Assembly (NCBI RefSeq): GCF_900220985.1
Contig: NZ_OCPC01000002.1
Span: forward strand, 609,034 to 673,033
Source of the DNA: Parahoeflea halophila
Lineage (GTDB): Bacteria > Pseudomonadota > Alphaproteobacteria > Rhizobiales > Rhizobiaceae
Length of the DNA stretch: 64,000 nt
Reading direction: 5' to 3'
The notes under the pieces: generated by a model
Database searches by the model: none
What the model was told of the DNA's origin: nothing
Seen by the model: the letters and a program-made list of their open reading frames with translations, nothing else
Shown here: piece after piece, positions 45,316 to 55,192 of the stretch
How positions within the stretch are numbered: position 1 is the first letter of the stretch
Layout: every line of letters begins with the position of its first letter
Program-made: the position numbers and the translations under genes

Positions 45316-46977
45316 ATGACCTTGTGGAAGCGTAGTACTGTGGCAGGACTGGCATATTTCGCCTTCGTTGTTGCCGCCGGCGCTGTCGCCCTCACCGTAA
45401 CCGACATATCCGAAGGCATGCCGCTGCCGGGCACGACAATCAGCCTGGAGACATTGAGCGGCGAAACGATCCCCCTGCGTCCGGTCGATGCAGCCGAAGC
45501 CCCCACAGACGGTTCCGTATCGGACCAACCTGCCGTCGAAGCTGAAACAACGCTGACGGCCTCCCCCGGGGAGGTCGGGGAACAGGGAGAGGATACGGTC
45601 GAGCCGCTGGATACGGGCGAGCCGCAGGAAACAGTTTCCGTTCCCGTTCCGGAGGGCCAATCCACCGACGAGGCCGAACCGACGCAGACCGCCTCTGCCG
45701 AGGACGGTGCAGAACGGGGAGAGGATGTAGTCCAGACTCGGGATACGGTTTCCATTCCCGTTTTGGAGGACGGATCGGCAGAGTTCGAGGTCGCGGACGA
45801 ATATGAGGACCGGCTCGTCATTATTGTTATTCGCGATGCGAGCGGCAACGTCATCGACCGGCGTCAGGCTCGTCTGAGCGGTGTCAGTTTGGCCCTCTCG
45901 CTAAGCGGTTTGCCAAAAACAGCCGGAGTTCCGGACGATGGAGCGGGCCGCGCCGCCGACAGCAGCGCCCGGCCGGATTTGGCGGACCCGGCGGTAGAGC
46001 AGGCTTTCGATTCCACGACCGATGGTCGGACGGAAATGGAAGTCGGTGACGTCTACGCCACGCCGAACATTGAATTCGAAGCAGGCATCGGCGCCATGTC
46101 GCGCGGCTCTTTCTCGCCTCTCAGACTGCAGGACGGCGGCTTCAACCTTGTTGCCGCCAATTTCGCGGCTGTTGAACGAGAGGGCACTTTTTCACATGTC
46201 GGTTTCTCGTTCAAAAATCCGACCGGACACCGCGATCCGTTCTGGAGCGGCACGGTGAATTTCATCGGCGGCGTGCAGGTCGGCCTTAGCGAGGCGAGCG
46301 CCAGTGGAACCAACATCTCGGCGAGGGGCTATGGACTCGGAATTCTCGGCCCGGAAGGCCCCGGCGGTTTTTTTAACGGCGGGGTTGCGATCAATTCCGC
46401 CTTTGCGGATGTCAACAGTCTTCACTATGCGGACAAGTATCAGGAGATCATGGTACGAGCCGGTGCTGCGACGCAGCTCAAGACATCGGGCTTGCACATC
46501 GAGCCGTCCTTTCAGGTGTTTGTTGGGCAAACATCGGAAGACCTGTCCTACAGCGGTCGATCTGCAAACAGTTCGGTCGGTTTCGCCTATGACGTCTCCA
46601 CATCGACAAGACGCCTGGGTGTTCAAATCGGCACCGAGATTGCGACCACGCCCCGCGACAACTTCACGCTTTTCGGTTCGGGGGACATACGCCTTGTTCA
46701 GAACTGGGGACATGCGAAAGCTGCACTGGATATGACCGGTGTCGTCGTTGGCAGCGAATTCGCCAAAGCGTACGGAAACCTGTTCGATATCGGCGCTGTC
46801 GTGCGCGGGGGCGTGCGCTATGAACGCGAGCAAGTCGCTTTCGAAGTCGGCGGCCAGTTCGAGACCTGGCAGGTTCCGGTCGCCCGCATCACCGGTGAGG
46901 TTCCGCTCTACGTCGACTATCGAAACAGAAACAGCTGGTCGGTCTACGGGCGGCTGAAGATCAGGATCGGCAATTGA
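45316..46977 (+). CDS. secreted/outer-membrane barrel-like protein (553 aa)
   Basis: A hydrophobic N-terminal segment (about residues 8-28) works as a signal or anchor. Residues about 55-155 are acidic, disordered and hold two diverged copies of a roughly 45-residue repeat (TASPGEVGEQGEDTVEPLDT and TASAEDGAERGEDVVQTRDT, each then TVS(V/I)PV). Residues about 240-553 are amphipathic beta-strand-rich with alternating aromatic residues and end in LKIRIGN, suggesting a C-terminal barrel of the outer-membrane type. The ATG follows GGGAGG. It lies 71 bp upstream of a large secreted protease and may anchor, export or inhibit it. Confidence 0.72.
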   Translation: MTLWKRSTVAGLAYFAFVVAAGAVALTVTDISEGMPLPGTTISLETLSGETIPLRPVDAAEAPTDGSVSDQPAVEAETTLTASPGEVGEQGEDTVEPLDTGEPQETVSVPVPEGQSTDEAEPTQTASAEDGAERGEDVVQTRDTVSIPVLEDGSAEFEVADEYEDRLVIIVIRDASGNVIDRRQARLSGVSLALSLSGLPKTAGVPDDGAGRAADSSARPDLADPAVEQAFDSTTDGRTEMEVGDVYATPNIEFEAGIGAMSRGSFSPLRLQDGGFNLVAANFAAVEREGTFSHVGFSFKNPTGHRDPFWSGTVNFIGGVQVGLSEASASGTNISARGYGLGILGPEGPGGFFNGGVAINSAFADVNSLHYADKYQEIMVRAGAATQLKTSGLHIEPSFQVFVGQTSEDLSYSGRSANSSVGFAYDVSTSTRRLGVQIGTEIATTPRDNFTLFGSGDIRLVQNWGHAKAALDMTGVVVGSEFAKAYGNLFDIGAVVRGGVRYEREQVAFEVGGQFETWQVPVARITGEVPLYVDYRNRNSWSVYGRLKIRIGN

Positions 46978-47048
46978 TGCCGACATGAATGGCAAGCGCG
47001 GGGCAGCTTGATAGCCGCAATTTGCTTAAGACAATGTCGGAGGCCAGC

Positions 47049-50000
47049 ATGTATCTTCGAACCGGTATTAGCACCCTCTATCTCATAACCAGTTCAGCAT
47101 ATCTTCTGTGCGGACTCCTGGTTGCTTCGGCGTTCCTGGTGGCAAGCGTGTTACCGGCGGCGGCCCAGCTCCAAGCGCCGGCAGGGCTTAACGATGGACA
47201 GAAAGCGAATGTCAAAAGGGCGATCAAACATCTCGACGGACTTTCGAATACCCGCTTCGGCGGCCGGAAGATCAAGGACTCGCTGAAGGTTTCGACAACC
47301 GATCTCACCAAGCGTGACGAGAGCATCAAGTCGTTCCTCGGTCGCATCAAGGCCAATATGGAGAAAGTGGTCCAGGAGGATCGCTTTCAGCCAATCGAGG
47401 GTTTGTCGCGAAAGAAGTCGAAGCTCGCATCCGAGAAATACTCGCGGTACTTTTTCGAAGACGGCTATGGAAATCTGAAAGACCGCGAGGATAAGGGAAA
47501 CGGAAAGACCGAGGCGGCCTATTGCCCGGAGGATGCCTTCATTGCGACCGGTGATCCGAAAAAAATCAAGAAATTCAGAAACAAAGTATACAAGAAAAAC
47601 GTCGGAAAGTCGCTCACGCCCCAGCAGAAAGCGCAACTTCACCAAAACAGGCTCAAGTACGCAAAGAAACTCGGCATAGAGTTGAAAAAATGCAAGAAGA
47701 ACGGATTTCTCTTCGATAGCAAATACGTGAACTTCAAATATACGGAGGGCAGTGAGGACAGCTGGTGCAAGGTTCACTATCTGACCGAATTGTTCGTTCA
47801 CGAAAAATGGCATGAAATCCAGACCGAGGACGGGATTGAACATGCCGCCGACCACGATCACGGCGACCGGCACGACGGATTCTGGGGCGCTGCCACCGAT
47901 CGCAATCACCAGGAAGTCTATGCAGTCCAGCATCTCATTCGCGTTCTCGCACGCGGGCAGACCAAGGACCGCATCAAGGAACTGGTGGAGCTTAGAAAGC
48001 AGCAGAGGAAGGAGAAAGCCGACACCGAAGGGACGACCGCGGAAATAGAGCGGCTTCAGGAACGCCTCAAGAAATGCCTGCCTGCCGGCAAGACCATCGT
48101 AACGGAGACATTCGCACAGTCGGTCGCAGTGCAGGAGCCGGGCGTGTGCGTTGCCACGACAACCACAATCAGAAGCTGGCAGCGTGATGAAGAGCTGGTG
48201 TTCCTTGCCGGCGACAACTGGACCGAAACCCCGGATGAGGATTTCCCCGGCGTCGAGACACCTGAAACACCAACCGTTCCCGAATGTTTCGAGACGCCCT
48301 CCACGGTGACGCTGATCGAACAGGTCCCACAGATTGTGCCACCCGAACAGGCGGAAGCGCCCGGTCGCCCGGAAGAGGTTTCGACAGATGAGGAGGTTCC
48401 GCCGACGTTCGTCAGTTTTCCGAGGGAGTACGAACTCGACGATGAGGAAATCCTTACGCCTGAAGAGCCCGATCTCGGCCTGGTCAAGGCCACCACCACG
48501 GTCATGAACCTTGCGACGGTGGATCGCGCAACCGGCACGCCGAACCAGACCGTGCAACTAAAGACTCTCATCGACCCACCGGATCTTCCGCTCGATGATG
48601 GGGACAACCCGCCAGCGGTCGCATCAGCCTATCTGGAGGATGTCTCGGGCGGGTCCAGCACCAGTACCGGCGCCGTTCCCATCGTGTTCAACACGACACC
48701 ACTGCAGTTTCCGGCGAGTTTCGACGAGGGAGATCAGGACAGCAGGAATCCGGCCGACATGACCGACGAGGAACTGGACGCATGGCTGGATGAGGGCGAT
48801 CCGGAACCCGCCGGCAAGCCGAAAAAGAAAGCCAAGACCGGCACATCCAAAGCGAAAACCAAGGTCCCATACCCGGCTGTCACCGACGGTACGAAATCCG
48901 ACGGCAATCTGGACAAGGCGGAATCCGGTTTCGATAGCTCGAAGATGCATGCCGCAGGGCGCCGGGCGTCAACCAAGAAGTCCGGCCGCGTCGTTTCGAG
49001 GCCACCTGTTCCGGAGATGTTGAAGAAGGACCGAACCAGGGAATTGATCGTCACGGTCGATCCCCGGGTGCCGCTGATCACGACAAACGGCCTGCTCAAG
49101 AAATCCGACAGGAAATACGCGGCTCCCGCCAAGGGTATTCGTGTCAAAACCCGGATCTCCACGGCCCATCTTGTCAAGGATGTCACGGGCGGCAATCCGG
49201 ACGATGAATACGAGATAATCATCCTGGTGGGAGAGGCGACTGTCACCTGGCGGTCCGGGGACGAATGCGGTGAGTTCGTTTACAAAGGCGCCGAGCGACA
49301 CTCGGTCACCCCCTTCAAATCCCGGGAAACCAAGACCGCGGCGATCGTGGTGGATGATCTCGACCTATCCGACCAGGATCTCGGTGAAAAACTGAAGGCC
49401 GCCTTGCCGAAATCCGACGTCGCGGGAAGCGCGCGATTTGAACTCGAAGTCACGCGAGCCTACTCGGTGTATGTCCGGCAAAAGGGCGACAAGAAACTCA
49501 AGAATTGGCAAAAAATCACTGAGAAACAATATGCCCGGGCGATCAAGGGCCGCCTGGTCGAGATTCCGAAAAAAGGTGAGACGCTAAGTGGCAATAGCGA
49601 CCGGACCGGAAAATACAGGATCGACCGGCTGGAAACGAATCCGAAGGCGACAACAATCCGGAAGGACTGCGGCGACAAGAAAAAGGTTTCGCGGTTAGAG
49701 AGCGTTGCGCCGAATACCGCGACCGGGCTTCTCGGCAAGTATGAGCTAAGGCCGGATGATTCGACCCAGATGGTGCTCATCGCCCACCCGGGAGCCGTTG
49801 ATGAAAAGCCGGGCAGCAAGACACCTGGGCTGCTCAGGTCGGTTGCCGGAAACAGCAGCCTCATCTGCCAGAAGCGCTCGTTTGCTGTTGGCACGAAAAC
49901 GGCTTTCGTCGTGAAAGTGCCAAACGAAGAAGTGGACCGGTTCATCGAGGAAGCCGGCGGATCCGAATTGGTCGAGTCGGTCGAGATCGATCCTTGCCGC

Positions 50001-51353
50001 AACAAGGAGGAGCTCGACGACCCGCATTATTCGTCGAGCGGCTTGTGGGGGCAGGACTTCGACAACCAGTGGGCCATCAAACGGGTCGGTTATCACGATG
50101 GCGAAGACTCGGCATGGGCCCTTGCTCGCGCAGACTTGAGCCCTGTGATCGTCGCTGTGATCGATTCCGGACTGGACTGGCAGCACCCCGACTTGCCGAA
50201 GGGCTCTATTTGGGAGAACGGCGAGGAGGAAGCCTATGACGGCTTCGACGACGACGGCAACGGCTATATCGACGACATGATCGGCTGGGATTTCGTCGAG
50301 GATGGCAACGAGCCTTGGGATCAGGATGGCCACGGGACGTTCGTCGCCGGCATAATCGGCGCGGCGCAGAACAACGGTGTCGGCATTGCTGGAATCAATC
50401 CGTTGGCGCAAGTCATGGTGTTGCGGGCGCTCGATCCATTTGGCAGGGGCCATGCCTCAATGACGGCGGAGGCGATCGCCTATGCGGTTGACGCCGGCGC
50501 CAGAGTGATCAATCTCAGCGTGGGCGGCCGCCAGCCAACTAATATCGAGAAGGCGGCGATCGAATACGCGACTGCGAACGACGTCGTCATCGTTGTCGCC
50601 GCCGGCAACGGCGCATCCAGCCTCGACGATTATGCGCCGGCCGGACTGCCCGGGGTCATTACAGTTTCGGCGACCGATCGCGATGACAACCGCGCCAAGT
50701 TTTCCAATTGGGGACCGCAAGTCGATATCGCCGCGCCGGGCGTCGACGTGCTCAGCCTCCGGGCCCAGAAGACAGATCTGCTGGCGCTGATCGACGATGT
50801 CGCCTATGAACCGGGCGAAGGCATTGTCGGCCAATCACGCGCCTATTTTCGCGCCAGCGGGACATCCTTTGCTGCGCCGATCGTGGCGGGGACCGCTTCG
50901 CTGATCCTGTCGGACAATCCGGATCTGACCGCCGACCAGGTCAAGCGCATGATCCTCAACTCGGCGCGCGACATAGATACACCCGGCATGGACAACTATA
51001 CCGGTTATGGCCTTCTGAATGCCGCTGCCGCCATCACCGCCGATCCGGACTACTTCGTGGAAAGCCGGATTTCGGGAGTGGAGGTGGTCAGCCGCAACGG
51101 GGTTCCGCATCTGCGGCTGAATGGCGAGACGGACGCAGACAAGTTTGCGAGGGCCGAGATTCAACTCGGCAAGTCGGATGACCCAGACGCCTGGGCAAAA
51201 CTCGATCTCGAGCTTACCGAGCCGCGCAACGGCGCGATTGTGGACATTCCCGGACAGCTGTTCGGTGGCGAAACCACTTGGACGATCAGGTTGCTCACCG
51301 TTCACGAAGACGGCTCTTCGCGCGAGGCGCGGTTCGTCTTGACGCTGGGATAG
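47049..51353 (+). CDS. secreted subtilisin-type serine protease with additional HEXXH domain (1434 aa)
   Basis: The start at 47049 has GGAGG 5 nt upstream and gives a signal peptide ending PAAAQ (about residue 40). Residues about 150-320 contain HEKWH (251-255), a zincin HEXXH motif, followed by an unusual His/Asp-rich run and an E-containing helix (NHQEVYAVQHL). A long Pro/Thr/Glu-rich linker (about 370-700) and beta-rich domains follow. Residues about 1000-1330 are a complete S8 domain: Asp1039 in AVIDSGLD, His1095 in GHGTFVAGI, Asn in VAAGN, and Ser1273 in GTSFAAP. The last 100 residues form a beta-type domain. The N-terminal zincin-like activity is inferred from the motif alone. Confidence 0.87.
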   Translation: MYLRTGISTLYLITSSAYLLCGLLVASAFLVASVLPAAAQLQAPAGLNDGQKANVKRAIKHLDGLSNTRFGGRKIKDSLKVSTTDLTKRDESIKSFLGRIKANMEKVVQEDRFQPIEGLSRKKSKLASEKYSRYFFEDGYGNLKDREDKGNGKTEAAYCPEDAFIATGDPKKIKKFRNKVYKKNVGKSLTPQQKAQLHQNRLKYAKKLGIELKKCKKNGFLFDSKYVNFKYTEGSEDSWCKVHYLTELFVHEKWHEIQTEDGIEHAADHDHGDRHDGFWGAATDRNHQEVYAVQHLIRVLARGQTKDRIKELVELRKQQRKEKADTEGTTAEIERLQERLKKCLPAGKTIVTETFAQSVAVQEPGVCVATTTTIRSWQRDEELVFLAGDNWTETPDEDFPGVETPETPTVPECFETPSTVTLIEQVPQIVPPEQAEAPGRPEEVSTDEEVPPTFVSFPREYELDDEEILTPEEPDLGLVKATTTVMNLATVDRATGTPNQTVQLKTLIDPPDLPLDDGDNPPAVASAYLEDVSGGSSTSTGAVPIVFNTTPLQFPASFDEGDQDSRNPADMTDEELDAWLDEGDPEPAGKPKKKAKTGTSKAKTKVPYPAVTDGTKSDGNLDKAESGFDSSKMHAAGRRASTKKSGRVVSRPPVPEMLKKDRTRELIVTVDPRVPLITTNGLLKKSDRKYAAPAKGIRVKTRISTAHLVKDVTGGNPDDEYEIIILVGEATVTWRSGDECGEFVYKGAERHSVTPFKSRETKTAAIVVDDLDLSDQDLGEKLKAALPKSDVAGSARFELEVTRAYSVYVRQKGDKKLKNWQKITEKQYARAIKGRLVEIPKKGETLSGNSDRTGKYRIDRLETNPKATTIRKDCGDKKKVSRLESVAPNTATGLLGKYELRPDDSTQMVLIAHPGAVDEKPGSKTPGLLRSVAGNSSLICQKRSFAVGTKTAFVVKVPNEEVDRFIEEAGGSELVESVEIDPCRNKEELDDPHYSSSGLWGQDFDNQWAIKRVGYHDGEDSAWALARADLSPVIVAVIDSGLDWQHPDLPKGSIWENGEEEAYDGFDDDGNGYIDDMIGWDFVEDGNEPWDQDGHGTFVAGIIGAAQNNGVGIAGINPLAQVMVLRALDPFGRGHASMTAEAIAYAVDAGARVINLSVGGRQPTNIEKAAIEYATANDVVIVVAAGNGASSLDDYAPAGLPGVITVSATDRDDNRAKFSNWGPQVDIAAPGVDVLSLRAQKTDLLALIDDVAYEPGEGIVGQSRAYFRASGTSFAAPIVAGTASLILSDNPDLTADQVKRMILNSARDIDTPGMDNYTGYGLLNAAAAITADPDYFVESRISGVEVVSRNGVPHLRLNGETDADKFARAEIQLGKSDDPDAWAKLDLELTEPRNGAIVDIPGQLFGGETTWTIRLLTVHEDGSSREARFVLTLG

Positions 51354-51821
51354 GCAAACACTGTCGAGGTGCGTCACATGCTGTAGGACGCTGCAGCACG
51401 TGAAACCTGCGAGTCCAACAAACAACCCCGCCTTTGGCGGGGTCATCCGGCTCATCCGGAACGCTCCGGGACAAAGAATTGGCGCCCAGAAAAGTCACCG
51501 CACTCCCTGTCTATTGTATTGATCTAATCAATAATGGTTTTGCTTTTGCATGAACAATACGAACAAGCCTCATGCTTTGAGCAGTGTATGGCAGAGTACG
51601 AACTCAAAAGGTCGATGATCCAGAAGGCCAGATTGCTTGGCACTGACAACAAAACCGGCTTCCGACTTCGCAAACGACGGCGGGCGCTGAAGGGATGGCG
51701 ACCCGGCGATCACGTAAAGCTGGGCGTAGCTGAAGGCCAGGGAGCCAGCTGTAGACCCGGAAGTCAGTTGGGAGAGGTTACGCGTTCGCCGAATCCATAT
51801 CGCACCAAACCACCATCAGGA
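51354..51821. other. convergent intergenic region with hairpin
   Basis: No gene is recognised in these 468 bases between the subtilisin gene and the convergent RTX protease gene. A perfect 7-bp GC stem (CCCCGCC, TTT loop, GGCGGGG) at 51426-51442 may terminate the subtilisin transcript, though no U-tract follows. Confidence 0.5.
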
Positions 51822-53783
51822 TCAGACAAAAAAGAGATCAGATTCGGCCAAGAAATTGAGATCTGCCAGGAGCGCAAAAGGTTGTGCGGCGTCCGGCCCG
51901 GTTCCGTCACTGTCAAAGGTCAGCAGCTTGGTCGTGCTGTCGAACAGCAAGGTGGCTTGCGCGGTCGCTGCGTTGGCGCCTTGGGTCAGCCGCGCCACGC
52001 CGCCACCGGTATCCGCCGCCCCGAAGTAAAGGCGGGCGAGGCCGATCGAATCGAGCCCGGACACGAAATCTCCTATGACATCGGTGTTGCGGTCCGAAGG
52101 TGCGGTGTTGAAAATGAAGCGGTCGGCGCCCGCTTCTCCGAACAGATGATCATTGCCGGCAAGGCCGTAGAGCGTGTCGTTGCCGGCACGGCCGTAAATG
52201 TAGTTGGCCTGACCGTCGCCATAGGCGGTATCATTGCCGCTTGAAAGAATGAGGCCTTCAACACCGGTGATCACATCGCCCGCCGCCACACCAGAATTGC
52301 TTGAGGGTGTGGATAGCGATACCGTGAAATCCGAATAGTTGGCCTCGTCGTAGCGAACATAGTCGAAGCCGCTTCCGCCCTGCAGAAGGTCCGCGCCTAT
52401 GCCACCAAACAGGTGATCATGGCCGTCACCGCCGATGAGGTTGTCATTGCCATCCTCACCGAAAATGAAATCCTGGTTGCCCATGCCGAAAATCGTGTCG
52501 TTGCCGGTTCTGCCATAGATGTAATTGACTGCATCGTTGCCGTAGCCAGTGTCGCTGTTGACCCCGAGAATCAGCCCCTCGATGCTGAAATAGCTGTCAC
52601 CAGCCGCCACCCCCGTATTCCAGCCGGCGTAGTACAATGAAGCCGTGAATCCGCCATAGCTGGCCTCATCATAGATCGCGTAATCGAAACGGTCGCCTCC
52701 ATCGAGCCGGTCACCACCCGGACCTCCGTAGAGCCGGTCGGCTCCCGCCCCGCCAAACAGCATATCGTTGCCGCTGCCGCCAAACAGTTCATTGTTCGCA
52801 TCATTGCCTGTGATCGAATCGTGACCGGAGCCGCCGATTACCCGCTCGATGAGCGAGCGTGCGTCGCCGTTGTAGAGCAGGGCATTGGCAATGTTGCCGG
52901 TGGCAATTTCGGACCCCAGGTAATGCAGCTTCGCGAGCTGGGTGGCGGATGTCGTGCTCCAGCCGCCGGGGTTCAGATTGACTGTCAGGTCGGTGGCATG
53001 GTTGGAGAAATTGTAGGTATCAACGCCACCGCCGTCCCAGATCGTGAGGAAAATGCGGTTGCCGCCGGGTGCTCCCTGGCCGATTCCGTTGATGAACATC
53101 TCGCCTGTTGCCGGGCTCCATGTATAGGTCGTATTGCCGCTGTTGGTGGCGTAATTCGCACCGTACATATGCTGCAGTCCTGCGATGTCATACATCATCA
53201 TCGACTGTGCATAGCCCCATGCTTCGTTTATGTAGCCGCCGCCGACGCTTGCCCCGACATAGGAACGATAGGTCATGAGCGAATATTCCATCGAATCGCG
53301 ATCCGTCGGCATCACATAGGCTTCATGCGTGTGTTGCAGCCCAAGTGCATGACCCACTTCGTGGAAGAAGGTCGCATAGGCGTAGTTGCCCTTCACCGGG
53401 TTGGAATAGTAACCGGAGGAATTGTTGAACCAGGAGTCTCCTCCCTCGGCGGCAGTGCTCGGGAAGTAGGCCCAGGCAGTGCTGGGTGCGTCGGATCTGG
53501 CCAAGCGCAGATCGGCATGCTGCACGGAGGTTTCGGTGATCTCGGTGAAAGTCAGATTAGTCACCGCCGAAATCGAACTGAACACGGTACGGGAGGTGGC
53601 TATCTGGGTCGAATAGAGCGCTCCGAAGTTGTTAGACGTTTCTCCCCAGCCATAGCTTGCTCCGTAATAGGATCCACTTGCCGGAAAGCTGAAGGTGAGT
53701 GCACCGACGGCCCATTTCAGATCACCCAGAACGCCGTCGATATAGGCGTTGGAAGTCTTGGCATATGTTGTGACCGCTGGCAT
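51822..53783 (-). CDS. serralysin-like M10 metalloprotease with RTX repeats (653 aa)
   Basis: There is no N-terminal signal peptide. The catalytic domain (residues about 1-240) has HEVGHALGLQH and a Met-turn YSLMTY, the metzincin/serralysin pattern. Residues about 310-600 hold three blocks of Ca-binding RTX nonapeptides (GGSGHDSIT, GGAGADRLY, GRTGNDTIF, GEDGNDNLI, GRAGNDTLY). Between the blocks is a module that occurs twice, each with FDY..YDEA.Y.(G/D)FT and G(L)ILxxxxDT(G/A)YG. The C-terminus ends in DLFFV, a type I secretion signal. It follows the HlyD gene after 81 bp, with AAAGGA before the ATG. It is exported by the ABC and HlyD proteins encoded upstream in the same direction. Confidence 0.93.
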   Translation of the reverse strand: MPAVTTYAKTSNAYIDGVLGDLKWAVGALTFSFPASGSYYGASYGWGETSNNFGALYSTQIATSRTVFSSISAVTNLTFTEITETSVQHADLRLARSDAPSTAWAYFPSTAAEGGDSWFNNSSGYYSNPVKGNYAYATFFHEVGHALGLQHTHEAYVMPTDRDSMEYSLMTYRSYVGASVGGGYINEAWGYAQSMMMYDIAGLQHMYGANYATNSGNTTYTWSPATGEMFINGIGQGAPGGNRIFLTIWDGGGVDTYNFSNHATDLTVNLNPGGWSTTSATQLAKLHYLGSEIATGNIANALLYNGDARSLIERVIGGSGHDSITGNDANNELFGGSGNDMLFGGAGADRLYGGPGGDRLDGGDRFDYAIYDEASYGGFTASLYYAGWNTGVAAGDSYFSIEGLILGVNSDTGYGNDAVNYIYGRTGNDTIFGMGNQDFIFGEDGNDNLIGGDGHDHLFGGIGADLLQGGSGFDYVRYDEANYSDFTVSLSTPSSNSGVAAGDVITGVEGLILSSGNDTAYGDGQANYIYGRAGNDTLYGLAGNDHLFGEAGADRFIFNTAPSDRNTDVIGDFVSGLDSIGLARLYFGAADTGGGVARLTQGANAATAQATLLFDSTTKLLTFDSDGTGPDAAQPFALLADLNFLAESDLFFV

Positions 53784-53864
53784 TTGGTGTCCTTTTTCGT
53801 TCGGTGCGCTGCAGCAGGCGTTCCCGGTTCAGGCGGGTAGCGCCGCTGGGCGTAATAGGCTTTT

Positions 53865-55175
53865 CTAGGTTTCCCTGAAAGAGCGGCTCAGCACCCGCGT
53901 CAACGGCGCTGTCAGATAGTTGAGGAATGTACGGCCGCCGGTGGTGATGAAAACCTCCGCTCCAAGTCCAGGTGCAAGCCGTGCAGGATCGAAGCCGGGA
54001 ACCGCGTCCTTCGACACCTCCAGCCGGGCAATGTAGTAGGCTTCGCCGGTGCGCTGGTTTTCAAGCCGGTCGGCAGAGACATAGATCACCTCGCCGGATA
54101 CAGGCGGCGTCTCGCGCGGATCGAAAGCGGAGAAGGTCAGCCACGCTGCCTGTCCAATCCGAACCTCGTCGATATCCTGAGGACGGATCTGGGCTTCGAC
54201 CACAAGTGCGGTTCCCTCGGGCACGATCGTCATGATCTCCTGGCCCGGTGCAATCACTGCGCCGGGATGGGATTTCGCAAGTCCGATCACGTTGCCTGAA
54301 ACCGGTGCCCTGACGACCACGCGCGCGCTGACATCCGCGGTCGAGTTGAGCTGCTCGATGATTTCCGACCGCTTGGAGCGAACTTCGCTCAGCAGCGCCG
54401 AGGCATTTCCGACACGCTCGCTTTCGGTCTGATTGATCCGTTCCCGGATCTCGGCGATTGATTGCCTGGCCTGTGCGATCGCCGCCGCCAGCTGGCCTTC
54501 CGCACCCTTGAGTGTGGCCTCGGAACGCTTCAGCGCCAGCACCTCTTTCTTGCGTGTGAGGCCTTCAGCAAGCAAAGCTTCGAGCGACTGGAGCTCCTCG
54601 GCGAGAAGTTCGATCTGGAATCGGGTTTCTCTTTTCTGGACCGCATGACCGGAAATCTGTTCTTCGAGTGCAGCGATCTGCTGCTGCATGATGGCTAGCT
54701 TTGCACGATGCTGGTGCAATCCTGCTTCGAATTCCGCTTGCTGGTCCTTGAGCAGCGTCGCCACCGGGCTTTCCTGGCTTGCTGCAAGGGCAGCCGGAAA
54801 TGTCAGTGTTTGCGATCCGTTTCGTTCAGCAAGGGCCCGGACGATGATTGCATCCAGCGTGGCAAGCTGGATCTTGAGACGGTTGTGCTGTGATCGGATG
54901 GCCGTATCGTCGAGAACAAGCAGGGCATCACCGGCAACGACACGCTGCCCGTCCTCGACGAAGATCTCCTTGACGATTCCGCCTTCGAGATGCTGGACCA
55001 CCTTGTTGCGGCCCAGGACCGCCACCTTGGCCTGGGCAATGATTGCGCCCTCCAGCGGTGCCATGGCCGCCCAGGCGCTGAACCCGCCCAGGCCGGTGGC
55101 AAGCGTCACTAGGCCAACCAATACCGGCCATGTAATGCCTGTTTTTACTCCATTGTGCCATACCATCTTCGTCAT
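53865..55175 (-). CDS. type I secretion membrane-fusion protein, HlyD/PrtE family (436 aa)
   Basis: One N-terminal helix (residues about 13-37), a biotinyl-lipoyl-like segment (KVAVLGRNKVVQHLEGGIVKEIF), a periplasmic coiled-coil hairpin (about 140-280) and a beta-barrel domain (RVVVRAPVSGNVIGL, LVVEAQIRPQDIDEV) form the HlyD architecture. It bridges the inner-membrane ABC protein to an outer-membrane TolC. No TolC gene is in the window, so one elsewhere is presumed. It starts 17 bp after the ABC gene. Confidence 0.93.
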   Translation of the reverse strand: MTKMVWHNGVKTGITWPVLVGLVTLATGLGGFSAWAAMAPLEGAIIAQAKVAVLGRNKVVQHLEGGIVKEIFVEDGQRVVAGDALLVLDDTAIRSQHNRLKIQLATLDAIIVRALAERNGSQTLTFPAALAASQESPVATLLKDQQAEFEAGLHQHRAKLAIMQQQIAALEEQISGHAVQKRETRFQIELLAEELQSLEALLAEGLTRKKEVLALKRSEATLKGAEGQLAAAIAQARQSIAEIRERINQTESERVGNASALLSEVRSKRSEIIEQLNSTADVSARVVVRAPVSGNVIGLAKSHPGAVIAPGQEIMTIVPEGTALVVEAQIRPQDIDEVRIGQAAWLTFSAFDPRETPPVSGEVIYVSADRLENQRTGEAYYIARLEVSKDAVPGFDPARLAPGLGAEVFITTGGRTFLNYLTAPLTRVLSRSFRET

Positions 55176-55192
55176 CCTTGGCTTTCAGCCGA

